16,145 bases of DNA from Thiobacillus denitrificans (GCA_002424845.1 DILD01000030.1:199-16343); one strand, 5' to 3'. Shown: positions 1 through 7,610, counted from the stretch's first letter. The notes: a model not told the origin generated them from the letters alone. Translations and numbers: made by a program.

Positions 1-2660
1 TCAAACAATACCTGCAAAAGGTGAAAGCGATCAATGCGCTGGAGCCGGCGCTGGAGACCTTGTCCGATACCGAGCTGGCCGGCAAGACCGCCGAGTTCAA
101 GTCGCGGCTGGAAAAAGGCGAGTCGCTGGACACGTTGTTGCCGGAAGCCTTTGCCGTGGTGCGAGAGGCGTCGAGGCGCGTGCTCGGCATGCGCCACTTC
201 GACGTCCAGATGGTGGGCGGCATGGTGCTGCACGACGGCAAGATCGCCGAGATGCGCACCGGCGAGGGCAAGACGCTGATGGCGACGCTGCCCGCCTACC
301 TCAATGCGCTGGCCGGCAAGGGCGTGCACGTGGTGACGGTGAACGATTACCTCGCCAGTCGCGATGCCGAATGGATGGGGCGGCTGTACGGTTTCCTCGG
401 GCTGACCACCGGGGTCAACCTGTCGCAGCTGCCGCACGATGCCAAGCAGGCCGCCTATGCTGCCGACATCACCTACGGCACCAACAACGAATACGGTTTC
501 GACTATCTGCGCGACAACATGGTCTATCAGATGAGCGAGAAGGTTCAGCGTCCGCTGGCTTTCGGCATCATCGATGAGGTCGATTCCATCCTGATCGACG
601 AGGCGCGCACGCCGCTGATCATTTCCGGCCAGTCGGAGGAAAACACCGCGCTGTACCAGCAGGTCAATCTGGTTCCGCCGCGCCTGACGCGGCAAAAGGA
701 TGAGGAATCCGAGGGCGATTACTCGGTCGACGAAAAGTCGCGCCAGGTGCTGCTGTCCGAGGCGGGGCACGAGAAGGTTGAGGAAATCCTCACCGAGATG
801 GGCCTTTTGCTGCCTGGTGGCAGTCTTTATGACGCATCCAACATCATGCTGATGCACCATGTTTACGCTTCGCTGCGTGCGCATGCGTTGTTCTTCAAGG
901 ACCAGCACTACGTGGTACAGAATGGCGAAGTCATCATCGTCGACGAATTCACCGGCCGCCTGATGAGCGGGCGCCGCTGGTCGGAAGGCCTGCATCAGGC
1001 GGTCGAGGCCAAGGAAGGCGCGGCGATCCAGAAGGAGAATCTGACGCTCGCCTCGATCACCTTCCAGAACTATTTCCGCATGTACGAGAAGCTGTCGGGC
1101 ATGACCGGCACGGCGGATACCGAGGCGTTCGAGTTTCATAGCATTTACGGGCTGGAAACCGTGGTGATTCCGACCCATCGCCCGATGATCCGCAAGGACG
1201 AGCACGATCAGGTTTACCGGACCGCGGCCGAGCGCGACCAGGCGGTGATCAACGACATCCGCGCGCGCAACGCCGATGGCCAGCCGGTGCTGGTTGGCAC
1301 CACGTCGATCGAGGCCAACGAGCATCTGTCCGCCGAACTGAAAAAGGCCGGACTGCCGCATAACGTACTGAACGCCAAGCAGCACGCGCGGGAGGCCGAG
1401 GTGATCGCGCAGGCGGGTATGACGGGCGGCATTACCATCGCCACCAATATGGCGGGCCGTGGCACCGATATCGTGCTGGGCGGCAGCATCCAGAAGGAAC
1501 TGGATGCCATCACTGCCGACGAAAGCTTGTCCGGCAGCGAAAAAGCGGCTCAAACGGCTGCGCTCAAGGCCGACTGGCAGGTGCGCCACGACGCCGTGCT
1601 GGCTTCCGGCGGCCTGCATATCATCGGCACCGAACGTCACGAGTCGCGCCGCGTCGACAACCAGTTGCGCGGCCGCTCCGGCCGTCAGGGCGATCCCGGC
1701 TCCAGCCGTTTCTTCCTGTCGCTGGAAGACCCGTTGCTGCGCATCTTTGCCTCCGACCGCGTCGCGGCCATCATGGACCGTCTGAAGATGCCCGAGGGCG
1801 AGGCGATCGAGCACCCCTGGGTGACGCGTGCGATCGAGAACGCGCAGCGCAAGGTCGAGCAGCGCAACTTCGACATCCGCAAGCAGTTGCTGGAATACGA
1901 CGATGTCTCCAACGACCAGCGCAAAGTGATTTACGAGCAACGCAACGAACTGCTGGCGAGCGCCGACATCGGCGACACCATCCGCGCCATGCGCGACGAC
2001 GTGCTGAACGAGGCGATCAACCTGCATATTGCGCCGGGCAGCATGGACGAGCAGTGGGATGTGGCCGGCCTGGAAAAAGCGCTGGCCGCGCAATTTGCCC
2101 TCGATCTGCCGTTACAGCAGTGGCTGGGCGAAGACAGGGCGCTCAATGAAGACGGCCTGCGCAAGAAAATCATGGAAGCCGCCGATGCGGTCTACCAGGA
2201 GAAGGAAGCGGCGGTCGGCGCCGAGGGGCTGCGCCAGTTCGAGCGCGGCGTGATGCTTCAGAGTCTGGACACCCACTGGCGTGAGCACCTGTCGGCGCTG
2301 GATCATCTGCGTCAGGGCATTCACCTGCGTGGTTACGCACAGAAACAGCCCAAGCAGGAATACAAGCGAGAGGCGTTCGAGCTGTTCTCCGCCATGCTCA
2401 CCGCGATCAAGGGCGAGGTGACGCAGATCACCATGACCGTACAGATTCGCACGCCGGAGGATGTCCAGGCGGTCGAACAGTACGAGGAGCCGTCGAACGT
2501 GCAGTTCCAGCATGCGGGCTACGACGAGGCGCAGGACTTTGCCGAGGCCGCCGTGGCCAAGGCTACCCCCGCGGACGCCTATCCCAGGGTCGGCCGCAAC
2601 GATCCCTGCCCGTGCGGATCGGGCAAGAAATACAAGCAGTGCCACGGCAAGTTGAGCTAG
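1..2660 (+). CDS. secA: SecA preprotein translocase ATPase (5' end cut by window)
   Basis: SecA is the ATP-driven motor that pushes unfolded preproteins through SecYEG. The reading frame is open from the window edge: bases 3-20 read KQYLQK in frame before the first GTG at 21, matching the N-terminal region of SecA. The true start therefore lies upstream by roughly 15-25 codons, and the GTG at 21 is not the start. Counting from position 21, the Walker A-type motif MRTGEGKT lies near residue 78, the DEVDSILIDEARTPLIISG block follows, and the second nucleotide-binding half carries NMAGRGTDIVLGG and QLRGRSGRQGDPGSSRF. The C-terminus has the zinc-binding SEC-C tail CPCGSGKKYKQCH, preceded by a variable linker. 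All core motifs are intact over 879+ residues, the normal length. The TAG stop abuts an inverted repeat at 2661-2734. Confidence 0.98.
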   Translation, partial: KQYLQKVKAINALEPALETLSDTELAGKTAEFKSRLEKGESLDTLLPEAFAVVREASRRVLGMRHFDVQMVGGMVLHDGKIAEMRTGEGKTLMATLPAYLNALAGKGVHVVTVNDYLASRDAEWMGRLYGFLGLTTGVNLSQLPHDAKQAAYAADITYGTNNEYGFDYLRDNMVYQMSEKVQRPLAFGIIDEVDSILIDEARTPLIISGQSEENTALYQQVNLVPPRLTRQKDEESEGDYSVDEKSRQVLLSEAGHEKVEEILTEMGLLLPGGSLYDASNIMLMHHVYASLRAHALFFKDQHYVVQNGEVIIVDEFTGRLMSGRRWSEGLHQAVEAKEGAAIQKENLTLASITFQNYFRMYEKLSGMTGTADTEAFEFHSIYGLETVVIPTHRPMIRKDEHDQVYRTAAERDQAVINDIRARNADGQPVLVGTTSIEANEHLSAELKKAGLPHNVLNAKQHAREAEVIAQAGMTGGITIATNMAGRGTDIVLGGSIQKELDAITADESLSGSEKAAQTAALKADWQVRHDAVLASGGLHIIGTERHESRRVDNQLRGRSGRQGDPGSSRFFLSLEDPLLRIFASDRVAAIMDRLKMPEGEAIEHPWVTRAIENAQRKVEQRNFDIRKQLLEYDDVSNDQRKVIYEQRNELLASADIGDTIRAMRDDVLNEAINLHIAPGSMDEQWDVAGLEKALAAQFALDLPLQQWLGEDRALNEDGLRKKIMEAADAVYQEKEAAVGAEGLRQFERGVMLQSLDTHWREHLSALDHLRQGIHLRGYAQKQPKQEYKREAFELFSAMLTAIKGEVTQITMTVQIRTPEDVQAVEQYEEPSNVQFQHAGYDEAQDFAEAAVAKATPADAYPRVGRNDPCPCGSGKKYKQCHGKLS

Positions 2661-2734
2661 GGCGTGTCAGCACTGATTTCACGCCCGCGAATCCGCCCGC
2701 CCCTTCGGGTTGCCGCGATTAGTGTTGACACGCC
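2661..2734. repeat. 74-bp element with 17-bp terminal inverted repeats after secA
   Basis: The left arm GGCGTGTCAGCACTGAT (2661-2677) and right arm ATTAGTGTTGACACGCC (2718-2734) match at 15 of 17 positions as DNA. In plus-strand RNA all 17 positions pair, two of them as G-U. The 40-nt loop is GC-rich and contains a small CCC-CTTC-GGG hairpin. There is no U-tract, so it is not a standard intrinsic terminator. It could be a processed mRNA 3' structure, a 5' structure for the next gene (whose ribosome site begins at 2737), or a small dispersed repeat. The inverted repeat is directly seen; the role is unknown. Confidence 0.75.
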
Positions 2735-2748
2735 ATAGGAGCAGTCAT

Positions 2749-2976
2749 ATGCCTTACTACGTTTTCCGGATGGGAATGTTCAAAGTGCTGGAAAAGCAGG
2801 CCGAGTGGGCGACCTTCAAGGAAGCCAAGGCGCATACTAATGAATTGCGCAAAACGCTCGATCCGAAAACCGGCGACAAGTACAAGATGATCTTCGCCGA
2901 GAACGAAATCGCCGCGCAGGAAACCCTGACCGCCGCGCGCGAACTCGAGAAAACCCTCTCCGGCGACGACTGGTAG
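2749..2976 (+). CDS. Small hypothetical protein downstream of secA (75 aa)
   Basis: I do not recognise a named family. The protein is small, soluble and highly charged, with no signal peptide or membrane segment. It begins MPYYVFRMGMFKVLEKQ, then has a Lys/Glu-rich, probably helical body with repeated Ala-Glu stretches, and ends in GDDW. The ATG at 2749 is chosen because AGGAG (2737-2741) lies 7 nt upstream; an earlier in-frame TTG at 2710 would put the start inside the inverted repeat. It is followed 39 nt later by another unknown gene on the same strand, so the two may share a transcript. The base composition and codon use look native. The function cannot be inferred from sequence. Confidence 0.8.
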   Translation: MPYYVFRMGMFKVLEKQAEWATFKEAKAHTNELRKTLDPKTGDKYKMIFAENEIAAQETLTAARELEKTLSGDDW

Positions 2977-3015
2977 AAACCGGGCTGTCGAGCGTTGGCA
3001 TTAGAAGGGTGACCA

Positions 3016-3462
3016 ATGGCCGAATACAACGAAGACGCTTACAAGCTTGCCCGCAAGGCCTATATCGAATATAGCTGCCCGTTCGAACGTGCCTTGTTGT
3101 CGCGTTGTGTCGGCTGCGGCCGTTCCAGCAAGCTCAACCTGGCCGAGCGCGAAGCGATTGCTTGCGGGGATGCCGCCGTACGTGAGCACTGCCTGACGTT
3201 CTATCAGGCAGTGCATGAAAACGCGCAGTTCGCGCTGAAGATCAATCCTGATGCGCCCTGGCCGTTCGGCAAGGAAATTCGCGCTCAGTGCGGCGGGGTG
3301 CGCGGACTGGCCGAGGCAATGGGCGAGGCTGGAAATGAAATGGCCGACATCGCCACCACTGTGCTGCGGGGCAACGAACGCTTTGGCGGCAGTGAAGCAT
3401 TCCCCTATTCCGAGATCATGCGCGCCGTGGTGCATTTCGAGCCGCGCAAGCGGCGCGCGTAG
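3016..3462 (+). CDS. Cysteine-rich hypothetical protein (148 aa)
   Basis: This is a cytoplasmic-looking protein without signal peptide or membrane helix. Six cysteines lie at about residues 21, 31, 34, 50, 59 and 92, including the SRCVGCGRS pair (C-x2-C) and C-x15-C-x8-C spacing. That pattern suits a zinc site or iron-sulfur cluster, but I cannot tell which. Other distinctive segments are NLAEREAIACG, PFGKEIRAQCGG and, near the C-terminus, FPYSEIMRAVVHFEPRKRR. I have the impression that similar unnamed proteins occur in other betaproteobacteria, but could not check this here. The start is ATG 3016, with AGAAGGG (3003-3009) as ribosome site. It lies 39 nt after the previous small gene and may be co-transcribed. 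Metal binding is an inference from the cysteines alone. Confidence 0.85.
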   Translation: MAEYNEDAYKLARKAYIEYSCPFERALLSRCVGCGRSSKLNLAEREAIACGDAAVREHCLTFYQAVHENAQFALKINPDAPWPFGKEIRAQCGGVRGLAEAMGEAGNEMADIATTVLRGNERFGGSEAFPYSEIMRAVVHFEPRKRRA

Positions 3463-3470
3463 CGCATTTT

Positions 3471-3505
3471 GACCGGGCGGGGAACCCGAACGTCCGCTCC
3501 GGGTC
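3471..3505 (+). terminator. Imperfect hairpin, possible terminator of the 2749-3462 genes
   Basis: GACCGGGCGG (3471-3480) can pair with CCGCTCCGGGTC (3494-3505) as a 10-bp stem with two single-base bulges on the 3' side. A run of seven T follows at 3520-3526, but 14 nt past the stem, which is too far for a textbook intrinsic terminator. The T-run also falls inside the spacer of the candidate promoter for the next gene. Confidence 0.3.
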
Positions 3506-3507
3506 TG

Positions 3508-3535
3508 TTGGACAATCTGTTTTTTTGATTACACT
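3508..3535 (+). promoter_or_regulatory. Candidate sigma-70 promoter for the copper cluster
   Basis: TTGGAC at 3508-3513 (-35) and TACACT at 3530-3535 (-10) are separated by 16 nt, and a TG lies two bases before the -10. The predicted start of transcription falls at about 3541-3543, on the GTG start codon at 3542. If correct, the first message is leaderless, which agrees with the lack of any Shine-Dalgarno sequence there. This is based only on consensus match. Confidence 0.4.
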
Positions 3536-3541
3536 GCTGGT

Positions 3542-3898
3542 GTGCGTACCCGATCCCACCGTTTCCTGCTGATGCTGTTGATGCTGGCCCTGCCGCTGCA
3601 GACCTTTGCGTCGGCCGCCATGATGGCCTGCGCCTTGCCGCATCAGGCTGCGATGGCGCAAATGGCCATGGCCGACGAGGCGATGGCGGGCTGTCACGAA
3701 TCCGAACCGTCGCCATCCAGTTCCCATGATTGCAAGCATTGCACGGCCTGTGCGCTGGCGTCGGTGCTGCCGATCCCGGCAGCCCACGTCCCGTCGGTCA
3801 TCCCGATAAGCGAACGTTTTGCCTCCTGCCCTGCCGCACGCTTTAGCGGCTTTGTTCCCGAAGGGCCCGAGCGGCCCCCCCGACCCTTCCTCGCCTGA
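3542..3898 (+). CDS. Secreted Cys/His-containing small protein, DUF2946-like, copper-cluster associated
   Basis: The 118-residue product has a clear export signal: MRTRSHRF, a hydrophobic stretch to about residue 20, then a FASA-type cleavage site. The mature part is Met/His-rich and carries HDCKHCTAC (Cys 64, 67 and 70), a plausible soft-metal site. It ends in a proline-rich tail, PEGPERPPRPFLA. Short secreted proteins of this style, often labelled DUF2946 or simply hypothetical, tend to sit next to copper or cobalt resistance genes; I assign the group by overall pattern, not by a domain hit. The GTG start gives the complete signal peptide; no Shine-Dalgarno is visible and a candidate promoter ends just before it. 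It is 71 nt ahead of the next gene, with a hairpin between. Metal binding is inferred. Confidence 0.7.
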   Translation: MRTRSHRFLLMLLMLALPLQTFASAAMMACALPHQAAMAQMAMADEAMAGCHESEPSPSSSHDCKHCTACALASVLPIPAAHVPSVIPISERFASCPAARFSGFVPEGPERPPRPFLA

Positions 3899-3902
3899 AT
3901 CC

Positions 3903-3921
3903 CGCGCCGTCTGACGGCGCG
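3903..3921 (+). terminator. Hairpin between the first two copper-cluster genes
   Basis: CGCGCCGT (3903-3910) and ACGGCGCG (3914-3921) form a perfect 8-bp stem with a 3-nt loop, 4 nt after the stop of the 3542-3898 gene. Only a short TTTT (3930-3933) follows, 8 nt away. It may be a weak terminator or attenuator that sets the ratio of the first gene to the rest, or an mRNA-stabilising stem. Confidence 0.4.
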
Positions 3922-3969
3922 CCTACTGGTTTTGACCGCGGCATCGCCGTGTGTTTTGCGAGGTTCATC

Positions 3970-4263
3970 ATGCTGAAACTTGTTTTGCGTCCCCTTGCCG
4001 GGATGGCGGCATCGCTGGCGTGCGCCGCGGTGCTGTGGGCGCCTGCGATCCGGGCCGCCGAAGACGCGGCGACGGCCACGCCGACGGTCGTCCCCTTCAA
4101 AAACTATCAATCCTGGCGCGATGAGCCGTTGCAGGACTGGCGCGCGGCCAACGCACGGGTCGACGAAGTCGGCGGCTGGCGCACCTATCTGCGCGAGTCG
4201 CAGCCGGTCGGCGGTGGCGCTGGTCAGGATGCGCAGGGCCACCATGGCCACCACGGCCATTGA
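3970..4263 (+). CDS. Periplasmic His-tailed protein of the copper cluster (97 aa)
   Basis: The protein has a signal peptide of about 29 residues (MLKLVLRPLAG, hydrophobic core, then IRAAEDA). The short mature part carries FKNYQSWRDEPLQDWRAAN and VDEVGGWRTYLRE, and it ends in a histidine cluster, GHHGHHGH. That tail is a typical divalent or soft-metal-binding tail. I know no experimentally named function. ATG 3970 is chosen because GCGAGG (3958-3963) is 6 nt upstream; an in-frame GTG at 3949 would only add residues before the signal peptide. The stop codon TGA overlaps the Shine-Dalgarno (GAGGAG) of the following outer-membrane gene, which indicates co-transcription and probably coupled translation. 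A role as periplasmic copper binder or partner of the outer-membrane protein is inferred from tail and context. Confidence 0.8.
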   Translation: MLKLVLRPLAGMAASLACAAVLWAPAIRAAEDAATATPTVVPFKNYQSWRDEPLQDWRAANARVDEVGGWRTYLRESQPVGGGAGQDAQGHHGHHGH

Positions 4264-4272
4264 GGAGACGCC

Positions 4273-5685
4273 ATGAATACATATCCCTTTACGCCCCGAA
4301 CGCTCGTTTTTGCCGTGCTGTCCGCTGCCCTGCTGGGCGGCTGTGCGAGCTTTTCCGAAGACGGCGGGTTCGACGCGATTCAGTCCGCCGCCCAGTCGCG
4401 TCTGCAGAAAGACGTCGCCTGGTCGCGCGACGAGGCTCGCCGCAGCGCGTCGCAGGCGCGGGTCGATGCGCTGCTGGCGCAACCGCTGTCGGCCGACGAT
4501 GCCGTGCAGATTGCGCTCCTGAACAATCCCGGCCTGCAGGCGGCATTCAACACGCTGGGCATCGCCGAGGCCGACCGGGTGGCGGCGCAGCGCCTGCCCA
4601 ACCCGGGTTTTTCGATTGGCCGCATGACCCAGGGCACCGGAGTGGAGTGGGAGCGCAGCCTGCATTTAAATCTGGCGGCGCTGCTGACGATGCCGATGCG
4701 TGCCGATATCGAGCAGCGTCTGTTCGAGCAGACCCGGCGCGCGCTGGTGCTCGACGTGCTGCGGCTGGCGGCCGAGACGCGCAAGGCCTGGGTGGTCGCG
4801 GTGGCGGCCGGGCAGACTGCGACCTATCAGCGACAGGCGATGGACGCCGCCGAGGCGGGTGCCGAACTGGCGCGACGCATGGCGCAGGTCGGCAACTGGA
4901 GCAAGTTGAAGCAGGCGCGCGAGCAGTCGTTCTATGCCGACGCAGCCTTGGCGGTGGCGCGTGCCGAACAGGCGAAGCTGGCGGCGCGCGAGCGGCTGGT
5001 GCGCCTGATGGGGCTTCCGGATTCGGGAAAACTGCAATTGCCGGAACGCCTGCCCGACCTGCCGACAAGCGTGCCGATGCTGCCGGATGTCGAGCAACGG
5101 GCGATGGATTCACGCATCGATCTGCAGGTCGTGAAACAGCAAGCCGAGACACTGGCCAGGAATCTCGATCTCACACGCAGCACCCGCCTCATCAACGTGC
5201 TGGAGCTCGGCATCGTCAACAACGGTTCGAACGAGGAACCGCAAAAGCGCGGCTATGAAATCAGCTTCGAGCTGCCGATTTTCGATTTCGGCGAGAGCCG
5301 GGTGGTGGCGGCCGAGTCGCGTTACCGGCAGGCGCTGGAGCGTGCGCGCGAAACTGCGGTCAACGCGCGCTCTGAAGTGCGCGAAGCCTACGCGATGCAG
5401 CAGAACCAGTACGCCATCGCACGCCACCTGCGCGACGAGGTGGTGCCGCTCAAGCAGCGCATCTCGGAAGAAAACGTGCTGCGTTACAACGGCATGCTGA
5501 TCGGCGTGTTCGAACTGCTGGCCGATGCGCGTTCGCAGATCGCCTCGGTCAATGCCGCCATCGAGGCGCAGCGCGATTTCTGGCTGGCCGATGCCGACCT
5601 GGCGATGGCGCTGGTCGGCACCCCAGGCAAGATGGCCATCGCCAATGTTTCGTCCGCCCCCGCCGCTGCGGGCGGTGGTCACTGA
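4273..5685 (+). CDS. TolC/CusC-like outer-membrane factor, lipoprotein
   Basis: This 470-residue protein belongs to the outer-membrane efflux (TolC) family, trimeric channels that span the outer membrane and periplasm. The N-terminus is a lipoprotein signal with lipobox LGGC (Cys 24), as in the CusC/NodT branch. The body has the two internally similar halves of the family: the first after QIALLNNPGLQAAFNTLGIAEADR, the second around ELPIFDFGESRVVAAESRYRQALERA, each followed by long Ala/Arg/Glu-rich coiled-coil helices. Length is normal. The start is ATG 4273 with GAGGAG upstream. It is flanked by a His-tailed protein and a multicopper oxidase, so copper is the likely cargo or context. Unusually, no adaptor (CusB) or RND pump (CusA) is encoded nearby, so the inner-membrane partner, if any, is elsewhere. 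Confidence 0.92.
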   Translation: MNTYPFTPRTLVFAVLSAALLGGCASFSEDGGFDAIQSAAQSRLQKDVAWSRDEARRSASQARVDALLAQPLSADDAVQIALLNNPGLQAAFNTLGIAEADRVAAQRLPNPGFSIGRMTQGTGVEWERSLHLNLAALLTMPMRADIEQRLFEQTRRALVLDVLRLAAETRKAWVVAVAAGQTATYQRQAMDAAEAGAELARRMAQVGNWSKLKQAREQSFYADAALAVARAEQAKLAARERLVRLMGLPDSGKLQLPERLPDLPTSVPMLPDVEQRAMDSRIDLQVVKQQAETLARNLDLTRSTRLINVLELGIVNNGSNEEPQKRGYEISFELPIFDFGESRVVAAESRYRQALERARETAVNARSEVREAYAMQQNQYAIARHLRDEVVPLKQRISEENVLRYNGMLIGVFELLADARSQIASVNAAIEAQRDFWLADADLAMALVGTPGKMAIANVSSAPAAAGGGH

Positions 5686-5696
5686 AAGGATTTTCC

Positions 5697-7082
5697 ATGA
5701 CTTCGAGACGTGATTTTTTCAAGCTTACCGGTGCGGTCGCTGCCGCCAGCGTCAGTCCGGTGGCGATGGCGAGGCTCCCCGAGATTGTCAGCATGGATAC
5801 GCCTGCCACCCAGCCGCCGCTCGCGCCGCCGAGCGGGCGTCCCTACAACCCGGTGGTGACGCTGAATGGCTGGACGCTGCCCTGGCGCATGAAGGACGGG
5901 GTGAAGGAATTCCATCTGGTCGCCGAGCCGGTGGTGCGCGAGATCGCCCCAGGCATGAAGGCGCACCTGTGGGGCTACAACGGCCAGTCGCCCGGGCCCA
6001 CCATCGAGGTGGTGGAAGGCGACCGCGTGCGCCTCTTCGTCACCAATCGTCTGCCCGAGCACACCACCATCCACTGGCACGGCCAGCGCCTGCCCAACGG
6101 CATGGATGGCGTCGGCGGGCTGACGCAGCCGCAGATCCAGCCGGGGAAAACCTATGTTTACGAGTTCGTCGCGCGTCGTCCCGGCACCTTCATGTACCAC
6201 CCGCACGCCGACGAGATGACGCAGATGGCGATGGGCATGATGGGGTTCTGGGTGACCCATCCTAAGGGCAGGCACCCGCTGATCGATCCGGTCGACCGCG
6301 ATTTCTGTTTTCTGCTCAACGCCTACGACATCGAGCCCGGCAGCGCGACGCCGCAGGTCAACACCATGCTCGACTTCAACTTGTGGACCTGGAACAGTCG
6401 TGCCTTCCCGGGGATCGACTCGCTCAACGTGCGGCTCAATGACCGCGTGCGCATCCGCATCGGCAACCTCACCATGACCAACCATCCCATTCACCTGCAC
6501 GGCGTGGAATTCGAGGTCACCGGCACCGACGGCGGGCCGGTGCCCAAGGCCGCGCGCTGGCCTGAAGTCACCACCGACATCGCCGTCGGCCAGATGCGGC
6601 AGATCGAGTTCCGCGCCGACGAGGAAGGCGACTGGGCCTTTCACTGTCACAAGAGCCACCACGTGATGAACGCGATGGGTCATGGCGTGCCGACCATGAT
6701 CGGGGTCGATCACAGCGGGCTCGCCGGCAAGATCAGCAAGCTGATTCCCGACTACATGGTGATGGGCGAGCGCGGCATGGCCGACATGGCTGAGATGGAC
6801 ATGCCGCTGCCCGACAACACGCTGCCGATGATGATGGGACAGGGGCCGTTCGGCCCGCTGGAGATGGGCGGCATGTTTACCGTGATGAAGGTGCGGCGCG
6901 AGCAGAGGCCTGGCGATTATTCCGATCCCGGCTGGTTCAGGCAGCCCTCCGGCACGATGGCCCGCGAAGTCGGCGATGCCGTGGCCGCGCCGGTGCGCGC
7001 GCCGCAGGCTGTCTCGCCCCAGGGTGCGCCGGGCGATGTTGAAGTGACTGTGCGCAAACCCAACGGCCATGCCGGCCACTGA
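5697..7082 (+). CDS. Tat-exported two-domain multicopper oxidase (copper oxidase)
   Basis: Multicopper oxidases couple one-electron oxidation (here probably Cu(I) to Cu(II)) to reduction of O2 to water. The N-terminus has a twin-arginine signal, SRRDFFK at residues 3-9, so the protein is folded before export. All four copper motifs are present: HWHG (126-129), HPH (168-170), HPIHLHG (263-269) and HCHKSHHVMNAM from 316, which supplies the type-1 Cys, His and Met ligands. Only 93 residues separate HPH from HPIHLHG, against about 300 in three-domain enzymes such as CueO. The protein therefore appears to have two cupredoxin domains with the type-1 copper in the second. A Met-rich tail (about 353-400, many MxM and MxxM patterns) is a likely Cu(I) docking region. 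The end is GHAGH. A ribosome site, AAAGGA, lies just upstream, and 11 nt separate it from the previous gene. Confidence 0.95.
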   Translation: MTSRRDFFKLTGAVAAASVSPVAMARLPEIVSMDTPATQPPLAPPSGRPYNPVVTLNGWTLPWRMKDGVKEFHLVAEPVVREIAPGMKAHLWGYNGQSPGPTIEVVEGDRVRLFVTNRLPEHTTIHWHGQRLPNGMDGVGGLTQPQIQPGKTYVYEFVARRPGTFMYHPHADEMTQMAMGMMGFWVTHPKGRHPLIDPVDRDFCFLLNAYDIEPGSATPQVNTMLDFNLWTWNSRAFPGIDSLNVRLNDRVRIRIGNLTMTNHPIHLHGVEFEVTGTDGGPVPKAARWPEVTTDIAVGQMRQIEFRADEEGDWAFHCHKSHHVMNAMGHGVPTMIGVDHSGLAGKISKLIPDYMVMGERGMADMAEMDMPLPDNTLPMMMGQGPFGPLEMGGMFTVMKVRREQRPGDYSDPGWFRQPSGTMAREVGDAVAAPVRAPQAVSPQGAPGDVEVTVRKPNGHAGH

Positions 7083-7097
7083 GTGAAAGGACACATG

Positions 7098-7610
7098 ATG
7101 AAACGCTCCCTGTTGTTGTTCGCCGTGCTGACCGCGACGCTGATCACCCTGCCGGTTCAGGCCCATGGCGAAAAGAAACACGCTTCGATCGCGCCCGCAC
7201 CCGCCATCGCCGAACAGACCGCTTGGGGTGTCGCCGGCAACCCTGCACAGGTCACTCGCACGATCAGCCTCGATATGTCCGACGCCATGCGTTTCACGCC
7301 TGACACTCTGGCCGTGAAAGAAGGCGAAACCGTCCGTTTTGTCATCCGCAATCAGGGACGCATGTTGCATGAAATGGTGATCGGCACGCCCGACGAACTG
7401 GCGAAGCACGCTGCCCTGATGGCCAGGTTCCCCAGCATGGAACATGACGAGGCCTACATGGCGCACGTCGATCCAGGCAAGACCGGCGGAATCGTCTGGC
7501 ATTTCAATCGCGCCGGCAGCTTCGAATTCGCCTGCCTGATTGCCGGACATTACGAAGCCGGCATGCGCGGCACGATTACCGTCACCCCGAAACCAGGAGC
7601 TGCGAAATGA
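7098..7610 (+). CDS. Periplasmic cupredoxin (plastocyanin/azurin-type copper protein)
   Basis: The 170-residue product has a signal peptide (MKRSLLLFAVLTATLI, cleavage after VQA) and one cupredoxin domain. Type-1 copper ligands are visible: His 91 in RMLHEMVIG, then Cys 146, His 151 and Met 156 in FACLIAGHYEAGM (C-x4-H-x4-M). The early mature part, HGEKKHAS, is His-rich. Similar proteins in copper clusters (the CopI type) protect the periplasm from Cu(I), but I assign only the cupredoxin fold with confidence. ATG 7098 is chosen over ATG 7095 because AGGA (7088-7091) is then 6 nt away rather than 3; a GTG at 7083 has no ribosome site. Its stop overlaps the next start (ATGA), so translation is coupled. 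It may accept electrons from, or pass copper to, the neighbouring oxidase. Confidence 0.9.
   Translation: MKRSLLLFAVLTATLITLPVQAHGEKKHASIAPAPAIAEQTAWGVAGNPAQVTRTISLDMSDAMRFTPDTLAVKEGETVRFVIRNQGRMLHEMVIGTPDELAKHAALMARFPSMEHDEAYMAHVDPGKTGGIVWHFNRAGSFEFACLIAGHYEAGMRGTITVTPKPGAAK

Noticed and set aside
3471..3505. CueR/MerR-type operator ahead of the copper cluster
   Set aside because: The dyad there is better explained as an imperfect hairpin; it does not match the CueR spacing within a 19-20 bp promoter spacer.
3694..4665. A 323-codon minus-strand frame across the start of the copper cluster
   Set aside because: Arg/Gly/Ala-rich shadow of three plus-strand genes with signal peptides and ribosome sites.
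5679..7550. A 623-codon open frame on the minus strand across the multicopper oxidase and cupredoxin genes
   Set aside because: It is antisense to two genes with intact copper motifs, is His/Arg/Gly-rich without any domain pattern, and results from GC-rich codon use.
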